This document shows positions 54,670 to 63,689 of a DNA stretch of 64,000 nucleotides, piece after piece; the first letter of the stretch is position 1, and each line of letters starts with the position of its first letter. The notes beneath the pieces are model-generated. The model saw nothing but the letters and a program-made list of their open reading frames with translations, ran no database searches and was not told the origin of the DNA. The position numbers and the translations under genes were made by a program. This DNA is from Ww85 sp963745765 (GTDB taxonomy: Bacteria; Desulfobacterota; Desulfobulbia; Desulfobulbales; Desulfocapsaceae), in the NCBI GenBank assembly GCA_963745765.1, contig CAVUYQ010000026.1, forward strand, positions 62,001 through 126,000, given 5' to 3'.

Positions 54670-55227
54670 ATGGATAACGCAATCCGGTTTGTACTGCAAA
54701 ATTTCACCCTGACACTGCTGGTTATCGGGCTGGTTGCCTCGGGAATTTCATTGCTTGGAAAGGTTAGACCATTGAAGGCGCCTGTAGTGGTTGAAGCCCT
54801 GTTTGCTTACTTCCTCCTCTTCTCCATCGGCATCGGTCACTTCTATAATTTTGTTCTGCATGTCTTTTTTGGCAAGATGACGGCGGCTGTTATCGGTTGG
54901 GCGGACAGTCCGTTTCAGGCCGAGGTCGGTTTTGCGAGCCTGGGGTTCGCGGCGATCGGCTTTCTGGCCTTTCGGGGGAATTACAGCATGCGCACCGCTG
55001 CTGTAACCGGACCGGCCTGTTTCCTGCTGGGTGCGGCTGCCGGCCATGTGCTGGACATTATCAGGACGCACAATATGGCGCCGGGAAATGCCGGTGTGAT
55101 TCTTTACACCGATATCCTGCTCCCGGCGCTCGGTTATACCCTGCTCTGGCTCCAATACCGGTATCCTGCCGGGCAGTCTAACGAGCCTCAAGCCCCGGGA
55201 CCAGGTGTGAAAAAACCGCTGAGCTGA
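54670..55227 (+). CDS. DUF6790-like membrane protein
   Basis: 185 residues, about five hydrophobic segments. The GWADSPFQAEVGFASLGFAAIG stretch and GHFYNFVLHVFFGK precede a segment containing RTHNMAPGNAG. These match my recollection of the DUF6790 family; function unknown. It lies 146 bases downstream of the exported cNMP-like gene. Confidence 0.7.
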   Translation: MDNAIRFVLQNFTLTLLVIGLVASGISLLGKVRPLKAPVVVEALFAYFLLFSIGIGHFYNFVLHVFFGKMTAAVIGWADSPFQAEVGFASLGFAAIGFLAFRGNYSMRTAAVTGPACFLLGAAAGHVLDIIRTHNMAPGNAGVILYTDILLPALGYTLLWLQYRYPAGQSNEPQAPGPGVKKPLS

Positions 55228-55315
55228 CCCCCGGGATATGCTTAGGCCCATTATAGCAGACAGTGGCCGGAATCAGACAATAGAATCGAAGGCTAAACGG
55301 TAACAAGGAGTGGAT

Positions 55316-55591
55316 ATGGTCACCTCAATTATTCTCATCAATACAGAACGAACAAAAATTAACGAAGTGGCAGAACTACTGGCTGAGCTGGAAGGTGTAT
55401 CTGAAGTTTATTCTGTCAGTGGCAATTATGATCTCATCGTCGTTGTCCGTGTCAAAACCAATGACGATCTGGCAAATCTTGTTACTAAAAAATTGCTGAG
55501 CATCGATGCCATTTTGAAATCAGAGACAATGCTGGCTTTTAAAGCTTTTTCCCGTCATGATCTTGAAGCCATGTTCACCGTGGGAATGTAG
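55316..55591 (+). CDS. Lrp/AsnC ligand-binding (RAM) domain protein
   Basis: 91 residues, only the ligand-binding half of an Lrp regulator. Sequence reads SIILINTERTKINEVAELLAELEGVSEVYSVSGNYDLIVVVRVK, the typical RAM pattern, with no helix-turn-helix. ATG 55316 follows AAGGAG. Stand-alone RAM proteins often form ring oligomers sensing amino acids. Its role here is unknown. Confidence 0.88.
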   Translation: MVTSIILINTERTKINEVAELLAELEGVSEVYSVSGNYDLIVVVRVKTNDDLANLVTKKLLSIDAILKSETMLAFKAFSRHDLEAMFTVGM

Positions 55592-55751
55592 GGGCAGTTC
55601 TCATACACGCACTTTATCAGATAATAGAGCTTCGATGAATCCCGGTATCCGGACGTGTGAAGGAATGAACGATATTCCGCACCCTCGTCTGTGCGGCTCC
55701 TCAGTCCGGTTTCCGTGGTAGACGAGGCAGAGCAAAACGACAGGATGCATG

Positions 55752-56255
55752 ATGTCAGTTAAAAGCATAGTAATGATTGGAAATGAACTCCTGAGGGAAA
55801 AAGCGGCGACAGTTGATTTCCTGGAAGACCCGATTGACCGGTATATTCGTGATTTAAGGGATACCCTTCATCATGTCCAGAGAGAAAAAAAGATTGGCCG
55901 GGCCATTGCCGGGCCCCAGGTGGCGTATCTGAAACGAATTGTCTACATGGAGGCCAGCGGGGAAAAAATCATCATGATCAATCCGCGAATTACCCATGCC
56001 AGCCAGGAAACATTTGAGTCCTGGGACAGTTGTTTTAGTGCGGATCTGGCTTTCTTCGGGAAAACGCTTCGCCATAAGACTATCTCGGTAAACTATTTTG
56101 ATGAGAACAAGACAGAAATAACGAAAGTGTTTACGGATGACATGTCGGAACTGTTTCAACATGAGATAGACCACCTTGATGGTATTCTTTTTACCGATCG
56201 CATCATTGGCAATCAGATAATGATGCGTAGTGAGTGGGAGAAACTGGCGGGGTAA
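55752..56255 (+). CDS. Peptide deformylase homologue, divergent
   Basis: 167 residues. Motif 3 HEIDH is intact (QHEIDHLDGI) and motif 1 reads GRAIAGPQV (G.G.AA.Q). The Cys motif reads SWDSCFSADL instead of EGCLS, with the metal-binding Cys kept. It could remove formyl groups from nascent proteins or have a related hydrolase role. Housekeeping def genes normally keep EGCLS, so this is probably a paralogue. Start 55752 (or 55749). Confidence 0.82.
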   Translation: MSVKSIVMIGNELLREKAATVDFLEDPIDRYIRDLRDTLHHVQREKKIGRAIAGPQVAYLKRIVYMEASGEKIIMINPRITHASQETFESWDSCFSADLAFFGKTLRHKTISVNYFDENKTEITKVFTDDMSELFQHEIDHLDGILFTDRIIGNQIMMRSEWEKLAG

Positions 56256-56303
56256 TACTCCTTAACTCCTAGCGCTTGACAGCATGATTAGCAACTTCTC
56301 CGG

Positions 56304-56858
56304 ATGTCCGGGTGGTTGGCGATATTGTTCTTTATGGTTGAAAAACAAACAATGCGCGACGATGAATTAAGAGTACATCCGGAAGGCGGGCGATATAAGG
56401 AAGTGTTCCGTTCGGCTGTAACGGTTGTGGAAGGAAGAAGGAGCCGGAGCGCGTTGACACACATCTACTTTTCACTGAATACCGGCGAAATGAGCCGGTT
56501 TCACAAGGTGAAGAGTGATGAAGTCTGGAATCTCTATGAAGGGACCGGGCTGGTCCTGTTTTTGTGGGATGAAAAAAGCGACGCATTGGAGCGGGTGGAG
56601 CTTTCTGCCGCAAATAGAGACTATTGCTTTATTGTCAGGGCCGGTTTATGGCAGGCGGCCATGCCGGTCGGGACAAAGGTGCTGGTTGGCTGTTCTGTCG
56701 CACCCGGGTTTGAATTTGAGGATTTTGAACTGATTGAACCAGGCAGCACGGTCGGCAAAGCGATTCTAAAAAACTATCCGGATTTACAGAGATTGGTCAG
56801 CCCCGGAGCAGATGCCGTTAATAAAATTTCAGGAAAGAAAGGAAACGATATACCATAA
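56304..56858 (+). CDS. DUF985-type cupin
   Basis: 184 residues from the first ATG (56334 or 56352 also possible; no clear ribosome site). DUF985 features are HPEGGRYKEVFRS at the start of the family, THIYFSLNTGEMSRFHKVKSDEVW, and LVGCSVAPGFEFEDFEL. The cupin barrel usually binds a ligand or metal; function unknown. It overlaps surE by one base. Confidence 0.85.
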   Translation: MSGWLAILFFMVEKQTMRDDELRVHPEGGRYKEVFRSAVTVVEGRRSRSALTHIYFSLNTGEMSRFHKVKSDEVWNLYEGTGLVLFLWDEKSDALERVELSAANRDYCFIVRAGLWQAAMPVGTKVLVGCSVAPGFEFEDFELIEPGSTVGKAILKNYPDLQRLVSPGADAVNKISGKKGNDIP

Positions 56859-57673
56859 TGCAAAGCTATCAGATCGTTATAACCAACGATGATGGTATCG
56901 GGTCTCCCGGTCTTCGTGCCGCTGCGGAAGCTGTTGCGCGGCTGGGGGAAATCATCATCGTTGCCCCGAGCCACCAGCAGACCGGTATGGGACGCAGCCT
57001 GACCGGAGACATGCAGGCGAGCCTAACACCTGTTAAATACCTGGTTCATGGTGCGCCTGTTGAGGCATATCATTGCGCCTGCTCTCCAGCGCTGGTGGTA
57101 AGACATAGCTTGAGAACGCTGCTGCATGATCGCAAGATCGACCTGCTGGTTTCGGGTATCAACTACGGCGAAAATCTCGGTACCAATGTAACCTGCTCCG
57201 GTACGGTCGGTGCGGCGCTTGAGGGTGCTGCAGCAGGTATTCCGTCAATTGCCATGTCCAAGCAGACCGAAATTGAGTCCCATCACCGCTATAGTGAGCA
57301 GGACTGGGCGGTATCTGAATATTTTCTAAACTACTTTGCCCGGCAGCTGCTGCAGCGCAAGTTGATAGCCGGGGTTGATATTCTGAAAGTCGATGTTCCC
57401 GGTGACGCTACGACCTCGACACCCTGGAAACTATGTAAGCTGGCACGGACGAGCTATTATTCAAAGGTGTTCGATTCCCCTGGTGTGGGCAGCCGGATTT
57501 CTGATGCACGGACCGTGATAGAGGTTGATCCGGACGGCCTTGACCCTGATACCGATATCTATGTGCTGGCCGTCGATAAACTGGTGTCCGTCACGCCCAT
57601 GAGTCTGGATTTCACCTCCCGGATCAATTTCGGACAGCTCAGGGAAACTCTGGCCAAAGAGTACACACGGTAG
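56858..57673 (+). CDS. surE: 5'/3'-nucleotidase SurE
   Basis: 271 residues. Metal-binding TNDDG is at residues 9-13, followed by SPGLRAAAEAV, APSHQQTGMGRSLT and SGINYGENLGTNVTCSGTVGAALEG. A survival-protein phosphatase acting on nucleoside monophosphates. Start overlaps the upstream cupin stop (TAATG). Confidence 0.95.
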   Translation: MQSYQIVITNDDGIGSPGLRAAAEAVARLGEIIIVAPSHQQTGMGRSLTGDMQASLTPVKYLVHGAPVEAYHCACSPALVVRHSLRTLLHDRKIDLLVSGINYGENLGTNVTCSGTVGAALEGAAAGIPSIAMSKQTEIESHHRYSEQDWAVSEYFLNYFARQLLQRKLIAGVDILKVDVPGDATTSTPWKLCKLARTSYYSKVFDSPGVGSRISDARTVIEVDPDGLDPDTDIYVLAVDKLVSVTPMSLDFTSRINFGQLRETLAKEYTR

Positions 57674-57921
57674 GAATCGAAGCGAGTTGTGCGCAGCAGC
57701 CGCAAATACAGCCCTCGCCGTCAGCACGTTTAGCGCACTACTTCTTATCGGTTCTGCTGCAATGTCTCTTCGAGGCGACCCATGTGCTGCTTGACCCCGA
57801 TAATGGTTTGCCGCTCCGGTCCGGGGGCACCCCGGCAGACGGTTTTTGCGGGGACACCCGACCAATTCTGTGTTATGCTTTCTTTCTTATTCTCTTTTAC
57901 CATGTCCGGATGGAGCATAAC

Positions 57922-58596
57922 ATGATGACGAAGGTTCTTTGGAGGTTTGCCAACCTCATTATACTGCTGTTTACAACGGTTGTGCTAACTACTTCCCTGT
58001 GGGTAGATGAAGGATTAAGTGCTTTTGGCAACGATGTCGAGTTGCGCTGGGCGATCCTGGCAGAGGGCGAAAACGGTATGCAGGGACTTGATTTCTCCAC
58101 CATGCCGGTGGTTCATTCCGGTATGGCGCTGCAGATTTATCTTGAACATATCAATAACTGTCACATCTATTTGTATCTGCTTGATTCCAGTAATGTCCTG
58201 ACCCCGCTCTACCCGACGGCCAAAGGTTATTATAACTATGGTTTTCCGCGTGGGCCAAAATTCATACCTCCCGGTAATGAGACCTTCGCCTTTGTTCCGC
58301 CGGCCGGCATAGAAACCTTCTACCTTATCGCCTCCGTTGAACGACAATTTCAGCTTGAGAAACTGACAGAGGACTTTGTGAATAACAGCAACAGCCCCGG
58401 CATGCAGAAACTCCTGCTGACGCAGATTGAGGACATGCTGAAAGGTCAGCTGAAGCCTTCACAGGCAGCTGATAATCGTGAGGAATTTGAAGTCAAGGTC
58501 AGGGTCGGCGATACCATCATAAAGAAGGAATTTACCGGAGTTAGTGTGGATATCTCCGATTTCTACGGCAGGAAGCTGGAGATCGACCACCGCTAG
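57922..58596 (+). CDS. DUF4384-domain envelope protein
   Basis: 224 residues. A membrane-spanning or signal segment (about 7-28) precedes a globular domain. Its fold resembles DUF4384: GMALQIYLEHINNCHIYLYLLDSSNVLTPLYP, then GNETFAFVPPAGIETFYLIAS. ATG 57922 follows GGAG at a normal spacing. Likely periplasmic or membrane anchored; function unknown. No gene partner is obvious. Confidence 0.7.
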   Translation: MMTKVLWRFANLIILLFTTVVLTTSLWVDEGLSAFGNDVELRWAILAEGENGMQGLDFSTMPVVHSGMALQIYLEHINNCHIYLYLLDSSNVLTPLYPTAKGYYNYGFPRGPKFIPPGNETFAFVPPAGIETFYLIASVERQFQLEKLTEDFVNNSNSPGMQKLLLTQIEDMLKGQLKPSQAADNREEFEVKVRVGDTIIKKEFTGVSVDISDFYGRKLEIDHR

Positions 58597-58667
58597 CGAT
58601 AGAGCTGTACCCTGACTGAGATGCCGGAAATCGAGATGTATCCCAAACCTGTTGATGGAAGAAGAGC

Positions 58668-59096
58668 ATGAAACTCCTGACAACACCACGAATGGATCGC
58701 TGCATCGGCTGCCATTCCTGTTCCCTTGCCTGTGCCCGGCAGATCCATAAAAACCTTTCCTGGTCAACCTCCGGAATCCGCATTCATTCATCTGGAGGCT
58801 TATCGACAGGATTTGTATCTGTCGTGTGTCTGGCCTGTGATCCTGCTCCGTGTGTTGCCGTCTGTCCGACGGGTGCCTATAGCCAGAGAAAAGGCGGCGG
58901 AGTAATTGTCAGGAAGAATCTCTGTATCCGTTGCGGAGAATGTGTTGCCGCCTGTCCCGTCGATGCCATTTACCAGGATCAGGATGGGGATGTTTTTGTC
59001 TGCCTGCATTGCGGACGCTGCGTTGATTACTGCCCCCATAGTTGTCTTGAGTATCGCAGCAAGGATGATGTCTTAAGGAGCTTTGACAATGATTGA
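58668..59096 (+). CDS. Four-cluster ferredoxin partner of the aldehyde oxidoreductase
   Basis: 142 residues. Cys motifs: CIGCHSCSLAC, CLACDPAPCVAVCPTGAY, CIRCGECVAACPVDAI and CLHCGRCVDYCPHSC, enough for four [4Fe-4S] clusters. It would carry electrons from aldehyde oxidation. Its stop overlaps the oxidoreductase start by a few bases, so the two are translationally coupled. Confidence 0.9.
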   Translation: MKLLTTPRMDRCIGCHSCSLACARQIHKNLSWSTSGIRIHSSGGLSTGFVSVVCLACDPAPCVAVCPTGAYSQRKGGGVIVRKNLCIRCGECVAACPVDAIYQDQDGDVFVCLHCGRCVDYCPHSCLEYRSKDDVLRSFDND

Positions 59097-60846
59097 TCAT
59101 TTCAGGGTACTCGTCATTGACCTTGCGAGCGGCAAGAGCCGGGTCGAGCAGGTCGACGGGCGCGGACAGGTCGCCGGAGGCAGTGGTTTGGCCGCATTAT
59201 TGTTTCGCCTGTACGGCAAACCTGAAACAGCCTGGGGAGATCCTGCCCAGCCTTTCATCCTGGCAATCGGGCCTCTTACCGGTCATTTTCCCCTGATGAG
59301 CAAAACCGTCTGCTCCTTCAAGTCTCCCTATCACAACCAGTATACCGAGAGCCACGCCGGTGGCCGATCTGCTCTGGCTTTGTTTTTTGCCGGTTATGAC
59401 GCCCTGGTGGTTGTCGGCAGGGCGGATGTCTTGAGTTGTATATCGATAGGGTCACGTCATGTGAGTATCAAGGAAGTCGGCTTCATGCAGGGTATGACTG
59501 TTGCCGCTTCGGGCAAATTGATACGGCGGATATTCCCGAAATCCTCCGGGCACCGGTCCATTCTCAGGATCGGTCCAGCGGGTGAACTAGGTTCTGCAAT
59601 GGCCAGCATCAATGTCGACACCTACCGGCACTTCGGCAGAATGGGCGGCGGCGCTGTCATGGGCAGCAAGAACCTCAAAGGCCTCGTGATTAATGGTGAT
59701 GGCCAGTCTGCGGCTCCGTCGGGCAAAGAGTACCAGGCGGTCTTCAAGAAGGTGTATGAACAGGTGAGTTCGACTGAGATGATGCATAAATATCACCATC
59801 TCGGCACGGCCGTTAACCTGCAGGGACTCAATGATATCCAGGCACTGCCCTGGTATAATCTGCAGAAAACGAGTGATCCGGCAATTGAAAAGATCACCGG
59901 CGAGGTCTTTGCCGACAAGACGCTGCTGCGCAACGGTGCCTGTTCCGGGTGTCCGGTCGGCTGCATCCACCTCGGTTTTTTTCGAGACAAGTTCAAGGAA
60001 GATGCCCGCTATCTCTATCACCAGGTAGCCTATGATTATGAACCGATATTTGCTGCCGGGACGATGCTTGGGGTTACCGACTCTTTTGATGTCCTGCGCA
60101 TTATTGAGGATCTTGAGCGGGTCGGTCTTGATGCCATGTCCGGAGGCGTTGCCCTTGCCTGGGCGACAGAGGCAACTCAACAGGGACTCATCAGCGAGAA
60201 GGAGACCCTTGTCCGGCTTTCTTTTGGCGATGCGCTAGCCTACCAGGAAGCGGCCCGGCATCTCGGCCTGGGCAGCAATGATTTCTACCGGCTGCTCGGC
60301 AGCGGCACTCTGAAAGCGGCGGCTGTCTACGGCGGCGCGGAATTTGGTTGTGTGCTCGGACAGGAAATGGCCGGATATGCTACCGGTGAACTCTATTTTG
60401 CCGCGCAGTCTCTTGGCTTCAGGCACTCTCATCTCGATACCGGGGCCTACTCCTGGGAACAGCAGAACAGCGGCAAGGACGTGTCAGCCGGTGTAGATTT
60501 CCTGATGGCCGATGAACCTCCCCGGGCGTTTCTGACTTCGATGGTGGCCTGTCTCTTCGCGCGATCAGTCTATAACCGTGATCAGCTGTCAGAGTGTTTG
60601 TTGGCAGCCGGGTATAACGAACTGGCAGACAATCAAGATGCCATCGCTGAAGCTATCAGGACATTACGCTGGCAGGTGCGGATATCGACCGGTTTCAAAC
60701 CAGAGGAGATCATCATCCCTAAACGCTTTTACCAGGTTGAGACCTGGAAAGGAGCGATTGATGCTTCCTACCTCGATCAGGTAAAAGAGGAATACGGTCG
60801 CCGGATCATGGCGCTTGGAGTCGTTAATAACGACACGAACCGGTGA
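59089..60846 (+). CDS. Aldehyde ferredoxin oxidoreductase family protein
   Basis: 585 residues. AOR N-terminal features: GGSGLAALLF, LTGHFPLMSKTVCSFKSPYHNQYTESHAGG, and the pterin-binding RMGGGAVMGSKNLKGLVI. Cluster Cys sit in CSGCPVGCIH. It is a tungsten- or molybdenum-bispterin enzyme oxidising an aldehyde to the acid. ATG 59089 follows AAGGAG. The specific aldehyde is not readable. No cofactor-insertion genes are adjacent. Confidence 0.92.
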   Translation: MIDHFRVLVIDLASGKSRVEQVDGRGQVAGGSGLAALLFRLYGKPETAWGDPAQPFILAIGPLTGHFPLMSKTVCSFKSPYHNQYTESHAGGRSALALFFAGYDALVVVGRADVLSCISIGSRHVSIKEVGFMQGMTVAASGKLIRRIFPKSSGHRSILRIGPAGELGSAMASINVDTYRHFGRMGGGAVMGSKNLKGLVINGDGQSAAPSGKEYQAVFKKVYEQVSSTEMMHKYHHLGTAVNLQGLNDIQALPWYNLQKTSDPAIEKITGEVFADKTLLRNGACSGCPVGCIHLGFFRDKFKEDARYLYHQVAYDYEPIFAAGTMLGVTDSFDVLRIIEDLERVGLDAMSGGVALAWATEATQQGLISEKETLVRLSFGDALAYQEAARHLGLGSNDFYRLLGSGTLKAAAVYGGAEFGCVLGQEMAGYATGELYFAAQSLGFRHSHLDTGAYSWEQQNSGKDVSAGVDFLMADEPPRAFLTSMVACLFARSVYNRDQLSECLLAAGYNELADNQDAIAEAIRTLRWQVRISTGFKPEEIIIPKRFYQVETWKGAIDASYLDQVKEEYGRRIMALGVVNNDTNR

Positions 60847-60946
60847 GTGAGGCGGAAATTAAGGGGATAGTCTCGCCAGTGCCAGGTTAAAAAAACAAAT
60901 AAAATTAGATGGTTATCGGCGTGCTACTGCGTCTTTCTGCCACTTG

Positions 60947-61153
60947 TTAGTCATTCTGTCCTCGTAATTCCGTGAACATGCCGCACCAGTGACTGGCAGG
61001 CACAAGCGGATGCTTTGAGGCCTGAAAAATATTGGCATGACTGTTGCCGCCCACCAGTTTTTCTATGACTACCGGCGGGTGACGCCGACACTCGCCATAT
61101 TCGTATTCTATCGGTTCAAACCACTTGCAGTTCCGGCATAATCGCTCACTCAT
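60947..61153 (-). CDS. Small Cys-rich protein
   Basis: 68 residues. Four Cys: CRNCKWFEP, EYGECRRHPP, and a C-terminal SHWCGMFTE. The spacing suggests a small zinc-binding unit. No function assigned. Confidence 0.7.
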   Translation of the reverse strand: MSERLCRNCKWFEPIEYEYGECRRHPPVVIEKLVGGNSHANIFQASKHPLVPASHWCGMFTELRGQND

Positions 61154-61185
61154 GTTTCCACCTCTGTCGTTTAATCATTTAGGCT

Positions 61186-61318
61186 ACCTTGAAAAATTAT
61201 CTTTTGGCCCCGAACTCTTCCTTGTGCTCAAATTTTATCCTCGGAATATCAACATATGCCTGCGGTAAAATTTTCACATGCGCTTTGATTTCGAATCAAA
61301 ATCCTAATTATTCAAGGT
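61186..61318. repeat. MITE-like element, copy 3
   Basis: 133 bases with ends ACCTTGAAAAATTA and TAATTATTCAAGGT. The core (AAATTTTATCCTCGGAATAT, then GGTAAAATTTT) is shared with copies 1 and 2. Confidence 0.8.
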
Positions 61319-61324
61319 ACCCTT

Positions 61325-61633
61325 TTAGTCAGGTAACCAGAGATACTCGGTAAGGGCAATCCTGTCCTGTTCACTGAAAACAATGCCTTCTTCTTCCAGT
61401 CGCCGCCTCTGATCAAGGTGGCTCATTGAAGACCGGGGGGATATTTTCCCGGCGCCATTGACCACCCGGTGCCAGGGCAGATGATATTTGTCGGCGCTTG
61501 AATGCAGGATCCTGGCAACCTGGCGTGCGCCGCAATGGTTTCCCGCCGCTGCGGCAATAATACCATAGGTTGTCACCTTTCCCGTGGGTATCCTGGAAAT
61601 GATGGCAATGGTTTGTCTGGTAAAGGTTTCCAT
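61325..61633 (-). CDS. Alkyltransferase-like protein (MGMT family)
   Basis: 102 residues, the C-terminal domain only. The active-site motif of methyltransferases (PCHRV) reads PWHRVV, so the methyl-accepting Cys is Trp. ATL proteins of this kind bind O6-alkylguanine and recruit nucleotide excision repair. DNA-binding part has ISRIPTGKVTTYG and GARQVARIL. Confidence 0.9.
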   Translation of the reverse strand: METFTRQTIAIISRIPTGKVTTYGIIAAAAGNHCGARQVARILHSSADKYHLPWHRVVNGAGKISPRSSMSHLDQRRRLEEEGIVFSEQDRIALTEYLWLPD

Positions 61634-61655
61634 CTGGCTTTTGCGTTAATATTAG

Positions 61656-62261
61656 CTATTTAAGTGACTTGTAGCCAAACAGTATGCGCATAAAGGCGGT
61701 GATCATGCAGATCAGCGCGAATATCCAGGCCAGCTCGGGAAAGGCTCCGGGGAACAGGCAGAAAAGAATGAAAAATATTATTGTTTCAGTACCTTCAATA
61801 AAACCACCGAGATAATAAATGCCCTTGTTCGGCAGTCTCAGATTGCTTATGCTCCGTCGCTCCGCCATGATTGCGTAAGCCAGGAAGCTTGAGCCGGTTC
61901 CAACGAAAGAAAAGATAAGAACAGCAGCGGCAAGCGCGTTTGCAGCGGGATCGGCAAAAGCGAATCCGAGTACGACGGCTGAATAAAAAACAAAATCAAG
62001 TGTTATGTCGAGGTAGGCGCCTCTGTCGGTTGGTCCGGTAATGCGGGCCAGTTCGCCATCGAGGCCGTCGCAGCAGCGGTTTAGCAGAATAAAGAGTAAG
62101 CCGGTATAGTAGTCGTGGCAGGCAACGGCCGCCACGCCGATTATTCCCAGCAGAAATCCGGCGAAACTGGCCTGGTCGGCCGTGATTCGATACCGCTCGC
62201 ATCGCCTGGCAAGCGCATTGAGAGAGGGCTGCAGCAGGTGCAGGCTATAACGGTCAAGCAT
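61656..62261 (-). CDS. CDP-alcohol phosphatidyltransferase family protein
   Basis: 201 residues, about five membrane helices. The catalytic motif DG..DG.LAR...........D..D reads CDGLDGELARITGPTDRGAY with LDITLD following. It would make a phospholipid or related head-group ester in the inner membrane. ATG 62261 follows GGGAG. Substrate unknown. Confidence 0.88.
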   Translation of the reverse strand: MLDRYSLHLLQPSLNALARRCERYRITADQASFAGFLLGIIGVAAVACHDYYTGLLFILLNRCCDGLDGELARITGPTDRGAYLDITLDFVFYSAVVLGFAFADPAANALAAAVLIFSFVGTGSSFLAYAIMAERRSISNLRLPNKGIYYLGGFIEGTETIIFFILFCLFPGAFPELAWIFALICMITAFMRILFGYKSLK

Positions 62262-62716
62262 GGCTCTCCCTCTTTTCCAGGTGTAGAATCTGTTCCCCGG
62301 AAGCATCCTCCGGCCGGACCCGCTTGCCGGGGTACTGTTTCGCTCGTGATGGTGGTGAATTGTCCGGCACCAGCACACAAAGTCGGCAGGTGTTGTGCAA
62401 TGCTCACCGCGAAACCGACCGCCGTGCTGCCAGGGAGTGTGAGTACCCGGATTTTTCTCGTGATACCGGGTCTATCCTATCGTTTAAGTGATGTCGGCGC
62501 AATATATTTCGGGTATGAAACGCAGCGCTGAACAGGGCTTGAACGGCCGGAGATGTGGTTGAAAAAGATCCTCCGGAAGAGATGCCCTGCGATGAAAAAA
62601 TGATCGTCATCATGGCTAAAAAGAAGTAGAAGAGGGGTGGTAATGATAACAAGCCGGGGTTGTTTTAACTGCCCTGCGCCGACATGAGCTAACTTCGTTT
62701 TCTGACGAGCAGACAT
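62262..62716. other. Divergent intergenic region
   Basis: About 455 bases between divergent genes. No gene or strong promoter recognised. Confidence 0.4.
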
Positions 62717-63631
62717 GTGATAGTCCTGAACGCGCTTTTTCCGATTTTTTCCCTGCTTGTCCTCGGTTTTCTGCTTCGAAAAATCGGTATGACCAGCGCT
62801 GCCTTCCTCAAATCCTCCGATAAACTGGTCTATTATATCTTTTTCCCGATTATGCTGTTTTATAAAATCGGCAGTGCACCGCAGGGCGGTGCGGATCAGT
62901 GGCTGTTCGTGCTGAGTTCTCTTCTTGTGCTGATTTCGATGTTTATGATAAGTGCTCTGGTCATAAAATTCCGGCCGGTACCGGATTTCCAGGCCGGTTC
63001 ATTTTCCCAGAGCTGTTACCGGTTCAATACCTATATCGGGGTTGCGGTGATTCTCAACAGTCTGGGGGAAGCCGGTATTGCCTACTTCGGGGTAATGATC
63101 GCCGTTATCATCCCGCTGATCAACGGCTTTGCCGTTTCCACCCTCATCTGGCATTCCGGCGATGGCGGCAGCCTCAGGGGCAGAGCCCGGATGCTATTGC
63201 GGGCGCTGATCGCCAATCCTCTGATAATAGGCTGTTTTCTCGGAATTATCTATGCCCGTATTTCCGGAATATTTCCAGTGTTTATCAGCAATTCACTGCA
63301 GTTGATGTCGATGGTCACCCTGCCCCTGGCACTCATCTCCATTGGCGGATCACTGTCCTTTACGGGGATGAAAACGCATTTGCGCCTGTCCCTTCTTGCC
63401 GCATCGCTGAAACTCTTCCTGCTGCCGCTTATCGGCTACCTTGTGTTTCATCTCTTCCAGATAGGCGGCATACCCTTTAAGACAGGAATGATATTTCTCT
63501 GTCTGCCGGCATCGACCGCTATCTATGTCCTGTCTTCTCAAATGAACAGCGATACGGAACTTGCCTCGGCGGCCATTGTCGTCTCGACGTTCCTCTCTTT
63601 CCTGTCGCTGAGTGTTGCCCTGCTGCTCTGA
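62717..63631 (+). CDS. AEC family transporter
   Basis: 304 residues, ten hydrophobic segments in two repeats, as in auxin efflux carrier family proteins. Start LNALFPIFSLLVLGFLLRKIG and the SCYRFNTYIGVAV and GSLSFTG segments fit. Starts at GTG with a weak ribosome site. Cargo unknown, possibly an organic anion. Confidence 0.88.
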   Translation: MIVLNALFPIFSLLVLGFLLRKIGMTSAAFLKSSDKLVYYIFFPIMLFYKIGSAPQGGADQWLFVLSSLLVLISMFMISALVIKFRPVPDFQAGSFSQSCYRFNTYIGVAVILNSLGEAGIAYFGVMIAVIIPLINGFAVSTLIWHSGDGGSLRGRARMLLRALIANPLIIGCFLGIIYARISGIFPVFISNSLQLMSMVTLPLALISIGGSLSFTGMKTHLRLSLLAASLKLFLLPLIGYLVFHLFQIGGIPFKTGMIFLCLPASTAIYVLSSQMNSDTELASAAIVVSTFLSFLSLSVALLL

Positions 63632-63689
63632 AATCGCGTCTGCGGTCCTTTCTTCCGCCCCTGACCGGGTAAGGGGGCCTTTCTGATAA

